Notes under the pieces: generated by a model | The model's database searches: none | Seen by the model: the letters and a program-made list of their open reading frames with translations, nothing else | What the model was told of the DNA's origin: nothing | Translations under genes and position numbers: made by a program | Part shown: one piece after another, positions 9,489 to 18,599 of the stretch | Position numbering within the stretch: position 1 is the stretch's first letter | Layout: every line of letters begins with the position of its first letter | NCBI RefSeq assembly: GCF_019598945.1 | Contig: NZ_CP080598.1 | Span: forward strand, 3,286,001-3,350,000 | Direction: 5' to 3' | DNA length: 64,000 bases | From: Sphaerospermopsis torques-reginae ITEP-024 | Lineage (GTDB): Bacteria; Cyanobacteriota; Cyanobacteriia; Cyanobacteriales; Nostocaceae

Positions 9489-10043
9489 GTGCATACACAT
9501 TCTCAAGCTCGATGCGAAAGTATTCAGAATCAACATCAGAACCAACAACATATTGAAAAGGGATTACAAATCCTGCTCGAACGTCTGACAAAAAAGATCA
9601 ATCGAGATAATTTAATCCGCAAAACCGTAAATCAAATTAGAGAAACATTACAGGTTGACCGCGTAGTTATTTATTATTTCTACGAGCAATGGCACGGTCA
9701 AGTAACTTTTGAATCTTTAAGTTCAAAAAAATTATCAATTTTAGGTTCAAAGGGAGCAGATAATTGCTTTAATGATGAATATGCGACTTTGTATTTAGAT
9801 GGAAGAATCAGAGCGATCGCTGATATTGAATTAGAACCCATCCATCCTTGTCATCAAGATTTTCTACGTAGTATCCAAGTGCGTGCTAACTTAGTTGTAC
9901 CAATTGTCATTTCCAGAGGTTTATGGGGTCTGCTAGTAGCTCATCAATGCCATAATCCTCGTGTATGGTCAAAAGCAGATATAGAAATGATGCAAAAAGG
10001 GGCGCAAACTTTAGCAACAAACTCTAAGATTTTAGAGAGTTAA
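9489..10043 (+). CDS. Stand-alone GAF domain, DXCF-type cyanobacteriochrome candidate
   Basis: A 184-residue protein made of a glutamine-rich N-terminal helix (1-50) and one GAF domain (about 35-180). It carries both cysteines that define dual-cysteine cyanobacteriochromes: DNCF at 91-94 (DXCF motif) and the canonical chromophore Cys121-His122 in PCHQDFL, followed by VRANLVVPIV and LWGLLVAHQC. In characterised family members these bind phycoviolobilin and sense blue/green or related light. No output domain follows: the frame stops after ILES and the next gene starts 24 bases later. The start is GTG with no obvious Shine-Dalgarno. Chromophore binding is inferred, not shown. It could act through a partner histidine kinase or simply be a truncated relic. 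Confidence 0.85.
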   Translation: MHTHSQARCESIQNQHQNQQHIEKGLQILLERLTKKINRDNLIRKTVNQIRETLQVDRVVIYYFYEQWHGQVTFESLSSKKLSILGSKGADNCFNDEYATLYLDGRIRAIADIELEPIHPCHQDFLRSIQVRANLVVPIVISRGLWGLLVAHQCHNPRVWSKADIEMMQKGAQTLATNSKILES

Positions 10044-10067
10044 AGAAAGTTAAATTTTCGATCTTTT

Positions 10068-11321
10068 ATGGATTTCAACCCCGCACTGTATCAAACTATA
10101 GCCAGTTCTATTACTGCTAGTCCCCAAAAACGCATCACCTTCGCTGAATATATGGATCTGGTTTTATATCACCCAGAATATGGCTATTATTCCAGTAATG
10201 CAGTCAACATAGGTTTTCAAGGTGGTGATTTTTTTACCTCATCAAGTTTATGTGATGATTTTGGTGAATTACTGGCTATTCAATTGTACCAAATGTGGGA
10301 AAATTTAGATAGACCCAAACCTTTTTATTTGGTAGAAATGGGAGCAGGAATAGGTGTTTTAGCTTCCCAAATTCTCAATTATCTAAAAATTAATTATTCA
10401 GACTTTTTTGATGTCATAGAATATATTATTATTGAGAAATCACCCAGTTTAAGACAGGAACAACAGCAAAAATTACAGGAATTTTCTGTGCGCTGGTTAA
10501 ACTTAGAAGAAATCAAACCTAACTCAATCATAGGTTGCTTTTTTTCTAATGAATTAGTTGATGCTTTTCCAGTGCATCAGTTTATTTTACAGGATGGGAA
10601 ATTACAGGAAATTTATGTCACCACTTCCCAAGACCTAACCCCCCAACCCCCTTCCCTACAAGGGAATGGGGAGAATGATCATTCCCCTCACCTTGTAGGA
10701 GAAGAGTTAGGGGAGAGGTCAAATATTGAATTTATCGAAGTGGTTGGGGAAGCATCCACACCGCAGTTAGGCGAATATTTAGAGTTAGTGGGAATTGATA
10801 TCAGCCAAAATGCTTATGAAGAAGGTTATCGTAGTGAAATTAATTTAGCCGCTTTGGACTGGTTGAGTATAGTGGCTGACTGCTTGCAGCGGGGGTATGT
10901 GCTAACAATTGATTATGGCTACCCTGCTAGTCGTTATTATCATCCCAGGCGATCGCAAGGTACTCTACAGTGCTACTACCAACATCGACATCATAATAAC
11001 CCATACATCAACATCGGAAAACAAGATATCACCGCCCATGTTGACTTTACAGCTTTAGAAATCTGGGGAAAAAGGTGCGGTTTAAACAAACTAGGTTGGA
11101 TACAACAAGGTTTATTTTTGATGGCCTTGGGTTTAGGAGAAAGAATAGCCGCCCTTTCCTATCAACAACAATCCATATCACAACTACTCAAACGCCGGGA
11201 AGCACTACACCAACTAATTTCCCCTGAAGGACTGGGTAATTTTGGGGTTCTCGTGCAAAGCAAAGGATTGACAGAAGCACAAAGCCAGCGATCGCTCCAA
11301 GGATTAACTATACCAGAGTAG
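10068..11321 (+). CDS. SAM-dependent methyltransferase, MidA/NDUFAF7 family
   Basis: Class I methyltransferase of the DUF185/MidA family; mitochondrial NDUFAF7 methylates an arginine of a complex I subunit, and the neighbouring ndhH encodes the homologue of that very subunit (NDUFS2), which makes a role in NDH-1 assembly plausible but unproven. Motif I VEMGAGIGVLASQ lies near residue 90 and NELVDAFPVHQF near 160. Residues about 188-218 (PQPPSLQG...) are encoded by an in-frame 89-bp palindromic repeat and are not part of the fold. The gene starts 24 bases after the GAF gene and may share its transcript. Confidence 0.88.
   Translation: MDFNPALYQTIASSITASPQKRITFAEYMDLVLYHPEYGYYSSNAVNIGFQGGDFFTSSSLCDDFGELLAIQLYQMWENLDRPKPFYLVEMGAGIGVLASQILNYLKINYSDFFDVIEYIIIEKSPSLRQEQQQKLQEFSVRWLNLEEIKPNSIIGCFFSNELVDAFPVHQFILQDGKLQEIYVTTSQDLTPQPPSLQGNGENDHSPHLVGEELGERSNIEFIEVVGEASTPQLGEYLELVGIDISQNAYEEGYRSEINLAALDWLSIVADCLQRGYVLTIDYGYPASRYYHPRRSQGTLQCYYQHRHHNNPYINIGKQDITAHVDFTALEIWGKRCGLNKLGWIQQGLFLMALGLGERIAALSYQQQSISQLLKRREALHQLISPEGLGNFGVLVQSKGLTEAQSQRSLQGLTIPE
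10632..10720. repeat. Palindromic repeat inserted in frame in the methyltransferase gene
   Basis: The 89-bp element begins GACCTAACCCCCC and ends GGGGAGAGGTC, giving terminal inverted repeats, with a second internal palindrome around ATGATCATTCCCC. It codes for a proline/glycine/glutamate-rich loop and keeps the frame open. The sequence type (CCCCAACCCCCTTCCCT) is a common dispersed repeat in filamentous cyanobacteria. Confidence 0.75.
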
Positions 11322-11424
<103 letters not shown>

Positions 11425-11493
11425 ATATCCGTCTTTCTTGGACTAGGATAACAGTGATTACTTCAAGTTAAAAACCTTAGCAAAGAAGCAACT

Positions 11494-11589
11494 ATGAATA
11501 CTCATGATTTGATTGTGCTTGTTACCCTACTTAGCCCCGGCATTTTACTGTCAGTTGTAATTATGGCAACTTTCGCCGCCGGAGGCTAA
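11494..11589 (+). CDS. 31-residue single-span membrane peptide
   Basis: Small frame, MNTHDLIVLVTLL followed by SPGILLSVVIMATF and AAGG, with one hydrophobic segment of about 20 residues. The region upstream has AAAGAAG as a weak ribosome site eight bases before ATG. It is a clean, repeat-free island between two heptamer-repeat blocks, which suggests selection. Its size and hydropathy resemble small subunits of photosystems, cytochrome b6f or NDH-1 (such as PetN, PsaM or NdhP), but it does not match any of those that I can recall, so no name is given. Confidence 0.6.
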   Translation: MNTHDLIVLVTLLSPGILLSVVIMATFAAGG

Positions 11590-11594
11590 TTTCT

Positions 11595-11710
11595 GGGGAT
11601 TGGTGACTGGGGACTGGGGACTGGTGACTGGGGACTGGGAAGATAAATAACCCAATTACCAATTACCAATTACCAATTACCAATCACCAATTACCAATCA
11701 CCAATTCCCT
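11595..11710. repeat. Heptamer repeats (CCAATTA/CCAATCA)
   Basis: First GGGACTG-type units, then about eight TACCAAT/CACCAAT heptamers up to about 11706. They end 35 bases before the next start codon. Confidence 0.75.
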
Positions 11711-11744
11711 TATTTACCTACGATTTACCAAAGGAACGTGAAAC

Positions 11745-12623
11745 ATGAAGGTGGCATTTCTGGGAACTGGATTGATGGGACTACCGATGGCTCAAAGGTT
11801 ATTAGCTGCCAATATAGAGCTAATTGCCTACAACCGCACCCCAGAAAAATTAGCACCATTACAAGCAGCAGGGGCAGCAATTGCCACAAAACCCCGTGAA
11901 GCAATTCGTTCTGCTGACTGTATAATTCTTATGCTATCTAACGCCGCAGCTATTTATCATGTCTTGCTCACAGATACTTCTTGGCATACTTTATCAGGAC
12001 GCAGCATCATTCAAATGGGGACAACGACTCCCCAAGAAAGCCAAGAAATCAGAAATGCGGTAGTTGCGGCTGGTGGTGAATATATAGAAGCCCCTGTACT
12101 CGGTAGTATCCCAGAAGCGGAAACTGGCAAATTAATTGTCATGGTGGGTGGAGAAGAAGAACAATATCAACGCCATGTCAAATTATTGTCAAATTTTGGA
12201 CCCGATCCTGTATACATAGGTCCTGTAGGATCAGCAGCATCCCTGACTTTAGCACTCAATCAACTCATTGCTTCCCTCACTACTAGCTTTGCCCTGAGTC
12301 TGGCTTTTGTCCAGTTGCAAGGCATTGATGTAGACTTATTTATGCGCGTCCTGCGGGACAGTAAACTTTATGCTCCTACCTTTGATCAAAACCTGAAACG
12401 GATGTTAGATGGCAATTATACCAAAGCCAACTTACCGACTAAACAGTTGATCAAAGAAATAGATTTATTTATCTCTGAAGCTAAATCCCTTGGTTTGAAT
12501 CTCAGCAGTATTGAGGGTGTAAAACACATCTTACAGTCAGCAATGAAAATGTCCTATCCAGAAGATGACTATTCTTCTGTTTTCCCAGCTATCCGAGAAT
12601 GGGGTGAGGCCAGCGGAGAGTAG
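11745..12623 (+). CDS. Beta-hydroxyacid dehydrogenase homologue (catalytic Lys replaced)
   Basis: Member of the 3-hydroxyisobutyrate dehydrogenase / glyoxylate-succinic semialdehyde reductase family, 292 residues. The NAD(P) fold has FLGTGLMGLPMAQ (residues 5-17) and the substrate loop EAPVLGSIPEA (115-125). The family's catalytic lysine, normally in a GSxAxxKLxxN motif, is Thr168 here (GSAASLTLALNQ, 162-173), with the downstream Asn172 kept. AAGGAACGTGAAAC before the ATG gives an acceptable ribosome site. Either activity is reduced, or this lineage uses the fold otherwise. A sequencing error is possible but would need a codon-level change. Confidence 0.85.
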   Translation: MKVAFLGTGLMGLPMAQRLLAANIELIAYNRTPEKLAPLQAAGAAIATKPREAIRSADCIILMLSNAAAIYHVLLTDTSWHTLSGRSIIQMGTTTPQESQEIRNAVVAAGGEYIEAPVLGSIPEAETGKLIVMVGGEEEQYQRHVKLLSNFGPDPVYIGPVGSAASLTLALNQLIASLTTSFALSLAFVQLQGIDVDLFMRVLRDSKLYAPTFDQNLKRMLDGNYTKANLPTKQLIKEIDLFISEAKSLGLNLSSIEGVKHILQSAMKMSYPEDDYSSVFPAIREWGEASGE

Positions 12624-12767
12624 GGGACTGGGGACAGGTGACAGGTGACAGGTGACAGGTGACAGTGAAGAAAGCAGGGGAGGCAGGGGGAGAATATTAA
12701 CTTTTGCCTCTTGCCTCTTGCCTCTTGCCTTTTGCCTTTTATCTTTTGCCTTCTGTTCCCTGTTCCC
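12624..12767. repeat. Heptamer repeats (GGTGACA; TTGCCTC)
   Basis: About five GGTGACA units then a TTGCCTC/TTGCCTT series (CTTGCC repeats at 12702-12750). Two apparent small reading frames across it are repeat translations. Confidence 0.75.
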
Positions 12768-13280
12768 TTAAAATGGAATGTCGTCTGGATCGGGTTCTGC
12801 TTCTGTCGTGGGTTGATAGGATGGAGGTGCAGAACTTACAGGTTGATAGACTGGTTCAGGGGTGGTTGGTTGGGGTGCGGGATTTGTAAATGTTGTAGTT
12901 GGGGTTTGTGCCGATCTGCTTGGTTGATGATTGACAATCTCTAGGGGACGTTGTGGTGCTGGTTGATTCGTTGGTACACCTTTGCTCACAGCATGGATTC
13001 GTTGTATTGTCAACTCAGCACGTTTTTCTTTAAATCCTTCGGGACGCTCAAAAGTATTCATCCCTAAGCGTCCTTCGAGAATTACGCGATCGCCTGGATG
13101 ATAATTTTGATGGATTTCTTTTGCTAAGTTACCCCAACTTACCACTTTCAAAGGATGTGTTGGATCATCTGGGCGCAACCCCGCTACATGAACGATCATT
13201 TCTGTTATTTCCAACCCGTCTGGTGTGTGTCGCAGTTGGGGAGCATCATAAATTTCCGCCATTAAAATACAACTGTTCAT
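12768..13280 (-). CDS. ssb: Single-stranded DNA-binding protein
   Basis: OB-fold SSB (residues 1-115) with a proline/glutamine/threonine-rich linker and the acidic tip DPDDIPF, which recruits replication and repair enzymes. The start MNSCILMAEIYDAP is consistent with cyanobacterial SSB proteins; Met7 is an alternative. 170 residues is typical. No cotranscribed partner: the next gene upstream begins 190 bases away and the downstream side is repeats. Confidence 0.93.
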   Translation of the reverse strand: MNSCILMAEIYDAPQLRHTPDGLEITEMIVHVAGLRPDDPTHPLKVVSWGNLAKEIHQNYHPGDRVILEGRLGMNTFERPEGFKEKRAELTIQRIHAVSKGVPTNQPAPQRPLEIVNHQPSRSAQTPTTTFTNPAPQPTTPEPVYQPVSSAPPSYQPTTEAEPDPDDIPF

Positions 13281-13470
13281 AGTATTTCCCCCTAATAAAT
13301 CACTCTTGACAATTTTTAGGAAATTAATTATCCCAATTTAGCTTAACAGTCAAACAGCACATAACAAAAGTCAAGGGAGAACGCTAAACAACATTCATAG
13401 TTGTCCACGCACTCCACCTGACCGGAACGAGCATTTAATTCTGCAATAGTACAAGTATACCATTAAATTG

Positions 13471-14685
13471 TTAAATCTGAACATGAACGGGAAAAACACC
13501 CAAAGCAATTAAACGGGCAGGAAGATCCCGTAAAATTGGTAGACGTAATAAAAAAGGCGGTTGAAAAGTTTGGTTTTCAGTGAGAATCGGGGCAAATATC
13601 CGCTTTTGGATCAATGTCTGAAATGCTTGAATTATCCTTGTAGGTAATTCTCGATGCTGCTGCACTTTTGCTAAATCGCTAATTTCAACATGATGATTTT
13701 TCAGAGGTTTACTCAGTATATTCGCTGTGACGACAGCATCCTGAATTGCATAATTAATACCCACGCCACCCACAGGCGACATGATATGGGCTGCATCACC
13801 GATCAGTAATAAACCCAAACGATACCAGCGTTTAACCAGACTAGACTCAACAGAGAGAAAAGCTATTTGTGACCAATCTTGTAAAATTTCTATGCGATTA
13901 TTTAACTCTGGAACTACTTCAATGATAGAATTTTTGAAAGTTGCTAACCCAGCAGCACGCAATTTTTGATACCCACCTTTGGGGATGACATAACCAAGCT
14001 GCCATTCCTCACCCCGATCTAGCATCACCACAATTTTACCAGCACCGAAACGACCCATACCGCCGGCAAATTCTTCTGGTTGACGGGGAAGACGAAACCA
14101 AAGCACATCCATAGGTGGGGAAGTTTCTACGGACTCAAAACCGCCTAATTGTCTTAATTTGGAATAACGACCATCCGCACCTACTGTTAGTGTAGCTCGG
14201 ACCTCATGCCAACCACCTTGACCACGATAACGTACACCTTGAACTACCCCATTTTCCGTAATTAATTCTTGGACATTTGCACCCAGGATTAAGGTAAAAT
14301 TCGGGTACTGTTCGGCTTCTTGGGTGATAAAGTTCAAAAATCGCACCTGGGGTAGCATGACTATATAAGGATAGCGAGTGTTTAAATGACTAAAATCGGC
14401 TAAAGTAACCGTAGCGTCCGCAGTATGTACATTAAGACGGGACATTTTTGTATGGGGTAATTGTAAAATGCGATCGCTCAAATTTAACTCTTCCATGATC
14501 TGCATTACCGATGGGTGAATAGTATCACCCCGAAAATCTCGATCAAAATCCTGATGTGCTTCCAACAACACTACTGCAATACCCTGACGGGCTAATAGTA
14601 GAGACAATACAACCCCAGCCGGTCCACCACCAACAATACAACAATCCGTATTTTGGATATCTATAATTTCCTGTTCATTGTTCAT
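13471..14685 (-). CDS. FAD-dependent monooxygenase (UbiH/PHBH-like)
   Basis: Flavoprotein hydroxylase of the p-hydroxybenzoate hydroxylase superfamily, 404 residues. The dinucleotide-binding CCIVGGGPAGVVLSLLLARQG sits near residue 15, and the second FAD motif GLLLIGDAAHIMSPVGG near residue 295. Substrate unknown. The start is set at 14685 because TAGGAGG lies five bases before that ATG; the upstream ATG at 14703 would overlap this ribosome site. Divergent from a small unknown frame at 14937. Confidence 0.88.
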   Translation of the reverse strand: MNNEQEIIDIQNTDCCIVGGGPAGVVLSLLLARQGIAVVLLEAHQDFDRDFRGDTIHPSVMQIMEELNLSDRILQLPHTKMSRLNVHTADATVTLADFSHLNTRYPYIVMLPQVRFLNFITQEAEQYPNFTLILGANVQELITENGVVQGVRYRGQGGWHEVRATLTVGADGRYSKLRQLGGFESVETSPPMDVLWFRLPRQPEEFAGGMGRFGAGKIVVMLDRGEEWQLGYVIPKGGYQKLRAAGLATFKNSIIEVVPELNNRIEILQDWSQIAFLSVESSLVKRWYRLGLLLIGDAAHIMSPVGGVGINYAIQDAVVTANILSKPLKNHHVEISDLAKVQQHRELPTRIIQAFQTLIQKRIFAPILTENQTFQPPFLLRLPILRDLPARLIALGVFPVHVQI

Positions 14686-14936
14686 AAAACCTCCTAAAAA
14701 CAAAGCAGGAGAATTTCCAGGTTAGTAACTGCAACTTAATTACTACCTACCTACTTTTGCCATGCTATGCGAATAGCTTTCACCTATCTGTTAGGAGGTT
14801 TGTCATATTTTGTCACAAAATTTTACTTCTGTAATTTCACGGGAAAAACGGAAAAAATAGACAAATTTTTTACCCAATAGTGCAAAAACTCAGCTATAAT
14901 TTATGGCTATCTGATACCTGTGCAGGAGCTTGACTA

Positions 14937-15113
14937 ATGATAACTAACTTTACCCTTGATGAAGTTGCCAAAAATTTAGAGAAACATGAAAATTCTACTC
15001 GAATTAAAAAATTAATATACTGTGCTTGTAAAAATGATTGGCAGAATGATCAACATATCCTAGACAGATTTAAATTGGTTCTTCAGTACCTAGTATGCCA
15101 AACTATTAATTAA
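14937..15113 (+). CDS. 58-residue hypothetical protein
   Basis: Small soluble, lysine- and cysteine-containing frame beginning MITNFTLDEVAKNLEKH. It has GCAGGAG ten bases upstream of ATG and a TATAAT box at 14895-14900 at a plausible distance for a short leader, so it is probably expressed. No family was recognised. Confidence 0.5.
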   Translation: MITNFTLDEVAKNLEKHENSTRIKKLIYCACKNDWQNDQHILDRFKLVLQYLVCQTIN

Positions 15114-15265
15114 ACATCAAAAATGTGTTTAAAAATCAAGGCAAAAAGCCATATCCAATGAAAAATACCTAAAATGTTAATAAATAATGCCCGTATTTAT
15201 TATAGCATAAGGGTTTTATGGTTTTTGTGAACGCAATCTAGCATAATATGTAATGAAGACCCAAA

Positions 15266-15350
15266 ATTTTAGATTTTAGATTTTAGATTTTAGATTGGGG
15301 ATAACAAAAACAATCCAAAATCCAAAATCCAAAATCCAAAATCCAAAATA
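15266..15350. repeat. Heptamer repeats (ATTTTAG; ATCCAAA)
   Basis: Four ATTTTAG units followed, after GGGGATAAC, by five to six CCAAAAT units; the second block is roughly the inverse of the first with mismatches, so a long imperfect hairpin can form downstream of tldE. Confidence 0.7.
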
Positions 15351-15382
15351 AATAATTCCTGACTCCTGACTCCTGCTAGATA

Positions 15383-16723
15383 TTATTCCCCAGTAATAGA
15401 AAGTTCACTTACCCAAACTCTAGGACAAACTCCCCCTGGTGTTAATTCCGCTTCCTTCTCCACATAAACAATAGATTTCAGCAACTCCAGAAAATCACCA
15501 GCTACCGTTGCTGACTCAATACTAATTTTCTCACCTTTATTCACTAACCAACCATCAAAAGGCAAAGAAAACGAACCTTGTAAAGCCTTAACACCAGCAT
15601 GAAGAGCTTGTAAATCATCAATTAAAATCACATTTTCCGCTGTTTCTAAACTTAATTCTTTTTCTGGTATACCTGCGGCAAAAACATGATAAAAATTGGG
15701 ACCAACACTCACCTTTGCACCAATACTAGCATTACCTGTAGGTTGAGCATTTAACCGTTTTGCAGTTCCCGCACTATGTAAAAAGCTGGTTAAAACACCT
15801 TTTTCTATTAACTTTACTTGACGGGTTGGTGTACCTTCACCATCAAAACTTTCCGCACCCACATTAGCAGGATGTAAGGCATCATCATAAACTGAAAGTA
15901 AAGGTGAAGCAATTTCTTTACCGATATCTTCAGCTTTGGATAAACTTTGATTATCTAGAATATTTTGGGCATTAAATAAATTAGAAAATGCACCCAATAA
16001 ACTCAAGAAAGCTTCAGCAGAAAAAACAACTGGGTATTTACCAGTTTTGATTTTTTCATAATGCAAATGACTGATAGTTTTATCTGCGGTTTCTTTGATA
16101 CAACCAGCAATATCTAAATCAGCTAAATTTTCTTTAACTCGATATGCTCCTGCACTGCGAGGTTTTTTCCCTTCTTCTTCTGTTTTACTATACAGATAAA
16201 CTGACGCAAAAGAATGAGATTCCTTTCTTAAAGCACCATCACTATTGAGATAAAAACGGTCAATATCTCTTTGTGCTAAACCATTATAAGGCACTCCTTT
16301 AATGGCAGGATGAGCAGCTAAAAGTTCTTTTTCTGCTACTAATAGTTTTTCAATGAGTTCAGAAACAGGTGCTTGAGATGCTTTTTCTTTGGGAGTATAT
16401 TCAATCGGAATTGTTGCTTCTGGACTAAAATCAGGAACGTTTTCTTTAACTCCAAAAAAACTGGCTTCGTAAGCAGTTTGTAAAGCTAATTCTAATCCTT
16501 TGGGGTCGACATCTGTGGTACTGGTGACACCCATTGTATTTTCTTCGTTCCAAACCCGAACTGTGACACCAGAACGGTTGGAAGCTTTCACTTGTTTGGG
16601 TTCTCCCTGGTCAACTTGCACGCTGGTATCGTCTACTGTTGAACCGTAAATGTCAAATTTTTTAATGCCTAATTTTTTGGCGTTTTCTTGGGCGTATTTA
16701 GCGATTTCTTGAATGTTAGACAT
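15383..16723 (-). CDS. tldE: TldE/PmbA-type metalloprotease subunit
   Basis: Partner of TldD; in E. coli the TldD/E heterodimer is a zinc protease that degrades unfolded peptides and matures microcin B17. This 446-residue copy lacks the HExxxH zinc motif, as expected for the non-catalytic TldE subunit. The N-terminal half has VRVWNEENTMGVTSTTDVD and the C-terminal half GSFSLPFDGWLVNKGEK. The tldD gene lies 118 bases upstream on the same strand, so they are likely an operon. A GTTCATCTGCG-type dispersed repeat occupies the gap. Confidence 0.88.
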   Translation of the reverse strand: MSNIQEIAKYAQENAKKLGIKKFDIYGSTVDDTSVQVDQGEPKQVKASNRSGVTVRVWNEENTMGVTSTTDVDPKGLELALQTAYEASFFGVKENVPDFSPEATIPIEYTPKEKASQAPVSELIEKLLVAEKELLAAHPAIKGVPYNGLAQRDIDRFYLNSDGALRKESHSFASVYLYSKTEEEGKKPRSAGAYRVKENLADLDIAGCIKETADKTISHLHYEKIKTGKYPVVFSAEAFLSLLGAFSNLFNAQNILDNQSLSKAEDIGKEIASPLLSVYDDALHPANVGAESFDGEGTPTRQVKLIEKGVLTSFLHSAGTAKRLNAQPTGNASIGAKVSVGPNFYHVFAAGIPEKELSLETAENVILIDDLQALHAGVKALQGSFSLPFDGWLVNKGEKISIESATVAGDFLELLKSIVYVEKEAELTPGGVCPRVWVSELSITGE

Positions 16724-16841
16724 GATGGGATTTTGGATTTTAGATTTTATATTTTTGAACGCAGATGAACGCAGATAAACGCAGATGATATGGTTTATCT
16801 GTTTTCATCTCAATGATTTTGATGTGTTGTATTTGTTGTTT

Positions 16842-18314
16842 TTATCGTCCACCAACAGTAATGGAATCAACTTTAATGTGAGGTTGTCCAACTGTGGTGT
16901 AAATGCTGCCACTAACAGAACCACAAAAACCAGGTGCTAGTTCTAAATCTTTGGAACACATGGAAATTTTGTTCATGATTTCTTTTGCTTCACCGATGAG
17001 GGTAGCACCTTTTAATGGTTTGGTAATTTTGCCGTTTTCTATTAAGTAGGCTTCGTCAACGCTAAAGTTAAATTGACCGGTTGCGCCTACACTTCCGCCT
17101 CCCATTTTTTTACAGTAAATACCTTTATCAATGGAAGCAAATAAATCTTCGTTGCTGTATTCGCCGGTATCAATATATGTGTTTCTCATGCGACTTGCAG
17201 CAGCAAATGTGTAATTTTGACGGCGACCACTGCCTGTTCTGGGGTGTCCAGTTCTCGCTGAACCGGTTCTGTCAGCTAGGAAGTTTTTGAGAACACCTTT
17301 TTCAATTAATAATGTTCTTTGGGCGGGCATTCCTTCGTCATCCATATCTATTGTGCCGAAGGCATTGTCAGCGCGTCCTTCATCCCAAGCTGTTAAACTT
17401 TCATGGGCGATTTTTTCGCCTTTTTTATCAGCAAATGGTGTGGTTTTGCGTTCAATTTGGGTGGTTTCTAATAGGTGTCCGCAAGCTTCATGGAATATTA
17501 CTCCCCCAAAGTGGTTGGCCATGATAATGGGGTAGTTTCCTGATTCTACATAATCTGCATATAGCATTTTACCCGCTGATTCGGCAATTTGTTCAGCAGC
17601 TTGTTGATAATCCCAGGTTTTCAGGAAGTTGGGATCACTGGTGTTTCCGGCACGTTCACCGATGGAAGCACGGTTCGCACCATCAGCGCAGAGAATATTA
17701 AAGCCGACGGACTGGGTGAGGCGAATATCACGGGCAAATGTGCCATCACTGCCAGCAACTAATACTTCTTGCCAGTCACGGAAGTAGGTAGCGCGGCGAG
17801 ATTGAACGTGGGTAGCTTTTTTGTTGAGTTGGGTAGTACCATCAAGGAGAATTTCTCCCATTTCACGGATGGAACTGCATAAGGGTAGCCAGCCATCTTT
17901 ACCCCGTTTGGTAGCGTAGTCTCTCAATAATTCTAGGTTGATTTCGGGGATGAAAGCTGTAGGTCCTGGTAGTTGTAATGCCAGGATGGAAAGACCTTTT
18001 TCTAAGGCTGCTTTTAAGCCGGCAAATGTCAGGTTATTGGTGCTAACGTAACAGTCGGCTTTACCGCGAAATACTCTCACTCCTGCACCAGTGGCTAAAC
18101 TGGGTGAGATGCTGGTGATGGTATCGTCTTCTGCTAAACAACTAATGTAATTACGACGTTCTAAGAAAAATTCTACAAAATCAGCACCAGCAGCGCGTCC
18201 TAGTCCCAAAAGGGTGGCCAGGGGCGCTTCCCAGGTGTCGTCGAAGCGTTCTGTTGTTGATGAATATTGCAAGCTGGGGAGTTGATTGGAAAGAAGTAGG
18301 GTATTTGTAAGCAT
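16842..18314 (-). CDS. tldD: TldD metalloprotease
   Basis: Catalytic subunit of the TldD/TldE protease, 490 residues. Zinc-binding HEACGH (HExxxH) lies at about residue 275, followed by the conserved [22 protein letters not shown] stretch in shortened form around residue 310. The start [11 protein letters not shown] leaves a roughly 25-residue extension before the conserved region; a later start is possible. It is first in the tldD-tldE pair. Confidence 0.92.
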   Translation of the reverse strand: MLTNTLLLSNQLPSLQYSSTTERFDDTWEAPLATLLGLGRAAGADFVEFFLERRNYISCLAEDDTITSISPSLATGAGVRVFRGKADCYVSTNNLTFAGLKAALEKGLSILALQLPGPTAFIPEINLELLRDYATKRGKDGWLPLCSSIREMGEILLDGTTQLNKKATHVQSRRATYFRDWQEVLVAGSDGTFARDIRLTQSVGFNILCADGANRASIGERAGNTSDPNFLKTWDYQQAAEQIAESAGKMLYADYVESGNYPIIMANHFGGVIFHEACGHLLETTQIERKTTPFADKKGEKIAHESLTAWDEGRADNAFGTIDMDDEGMPAQRTLLIEKGVLKNFLADRTGSARTGHPRTGSGRRQNYTFAAASRMRNTYIDTGEYSNEDLFASIDKGIYCKKMGGGSVGATGQFNFSVDEAYLIENGKITKPLKGATLIGEAKEIMNKISMCSKDLELAPGFCGSVSGSIYTTVGQPHIKVDSITVGGR

Positions 18315-18599
18315 GAATGGCCTCGTCTGCTGGCGTTTTGACTGAAAATATCCTGGTGTGTTCAGTCTAACAAATCTATTTAAGTCACTGTGGGCAGTTA
18401 GGCAGTAGAGTTTTCCTCACCTTTCTCTTCTGGGTGTGAGTCAGGAAAGTTATCAAGATTGGATGATTATCTTTTAAAGACTACTTTTTGACAATAGGAT
18501 ATATTTTTACCACAAGTATATATAATATTTAATGCCTAATTTATTTCATTCTTTATTTTTATAATTTGGGAATAATAAATAAATTCAAAGGAGATTACA

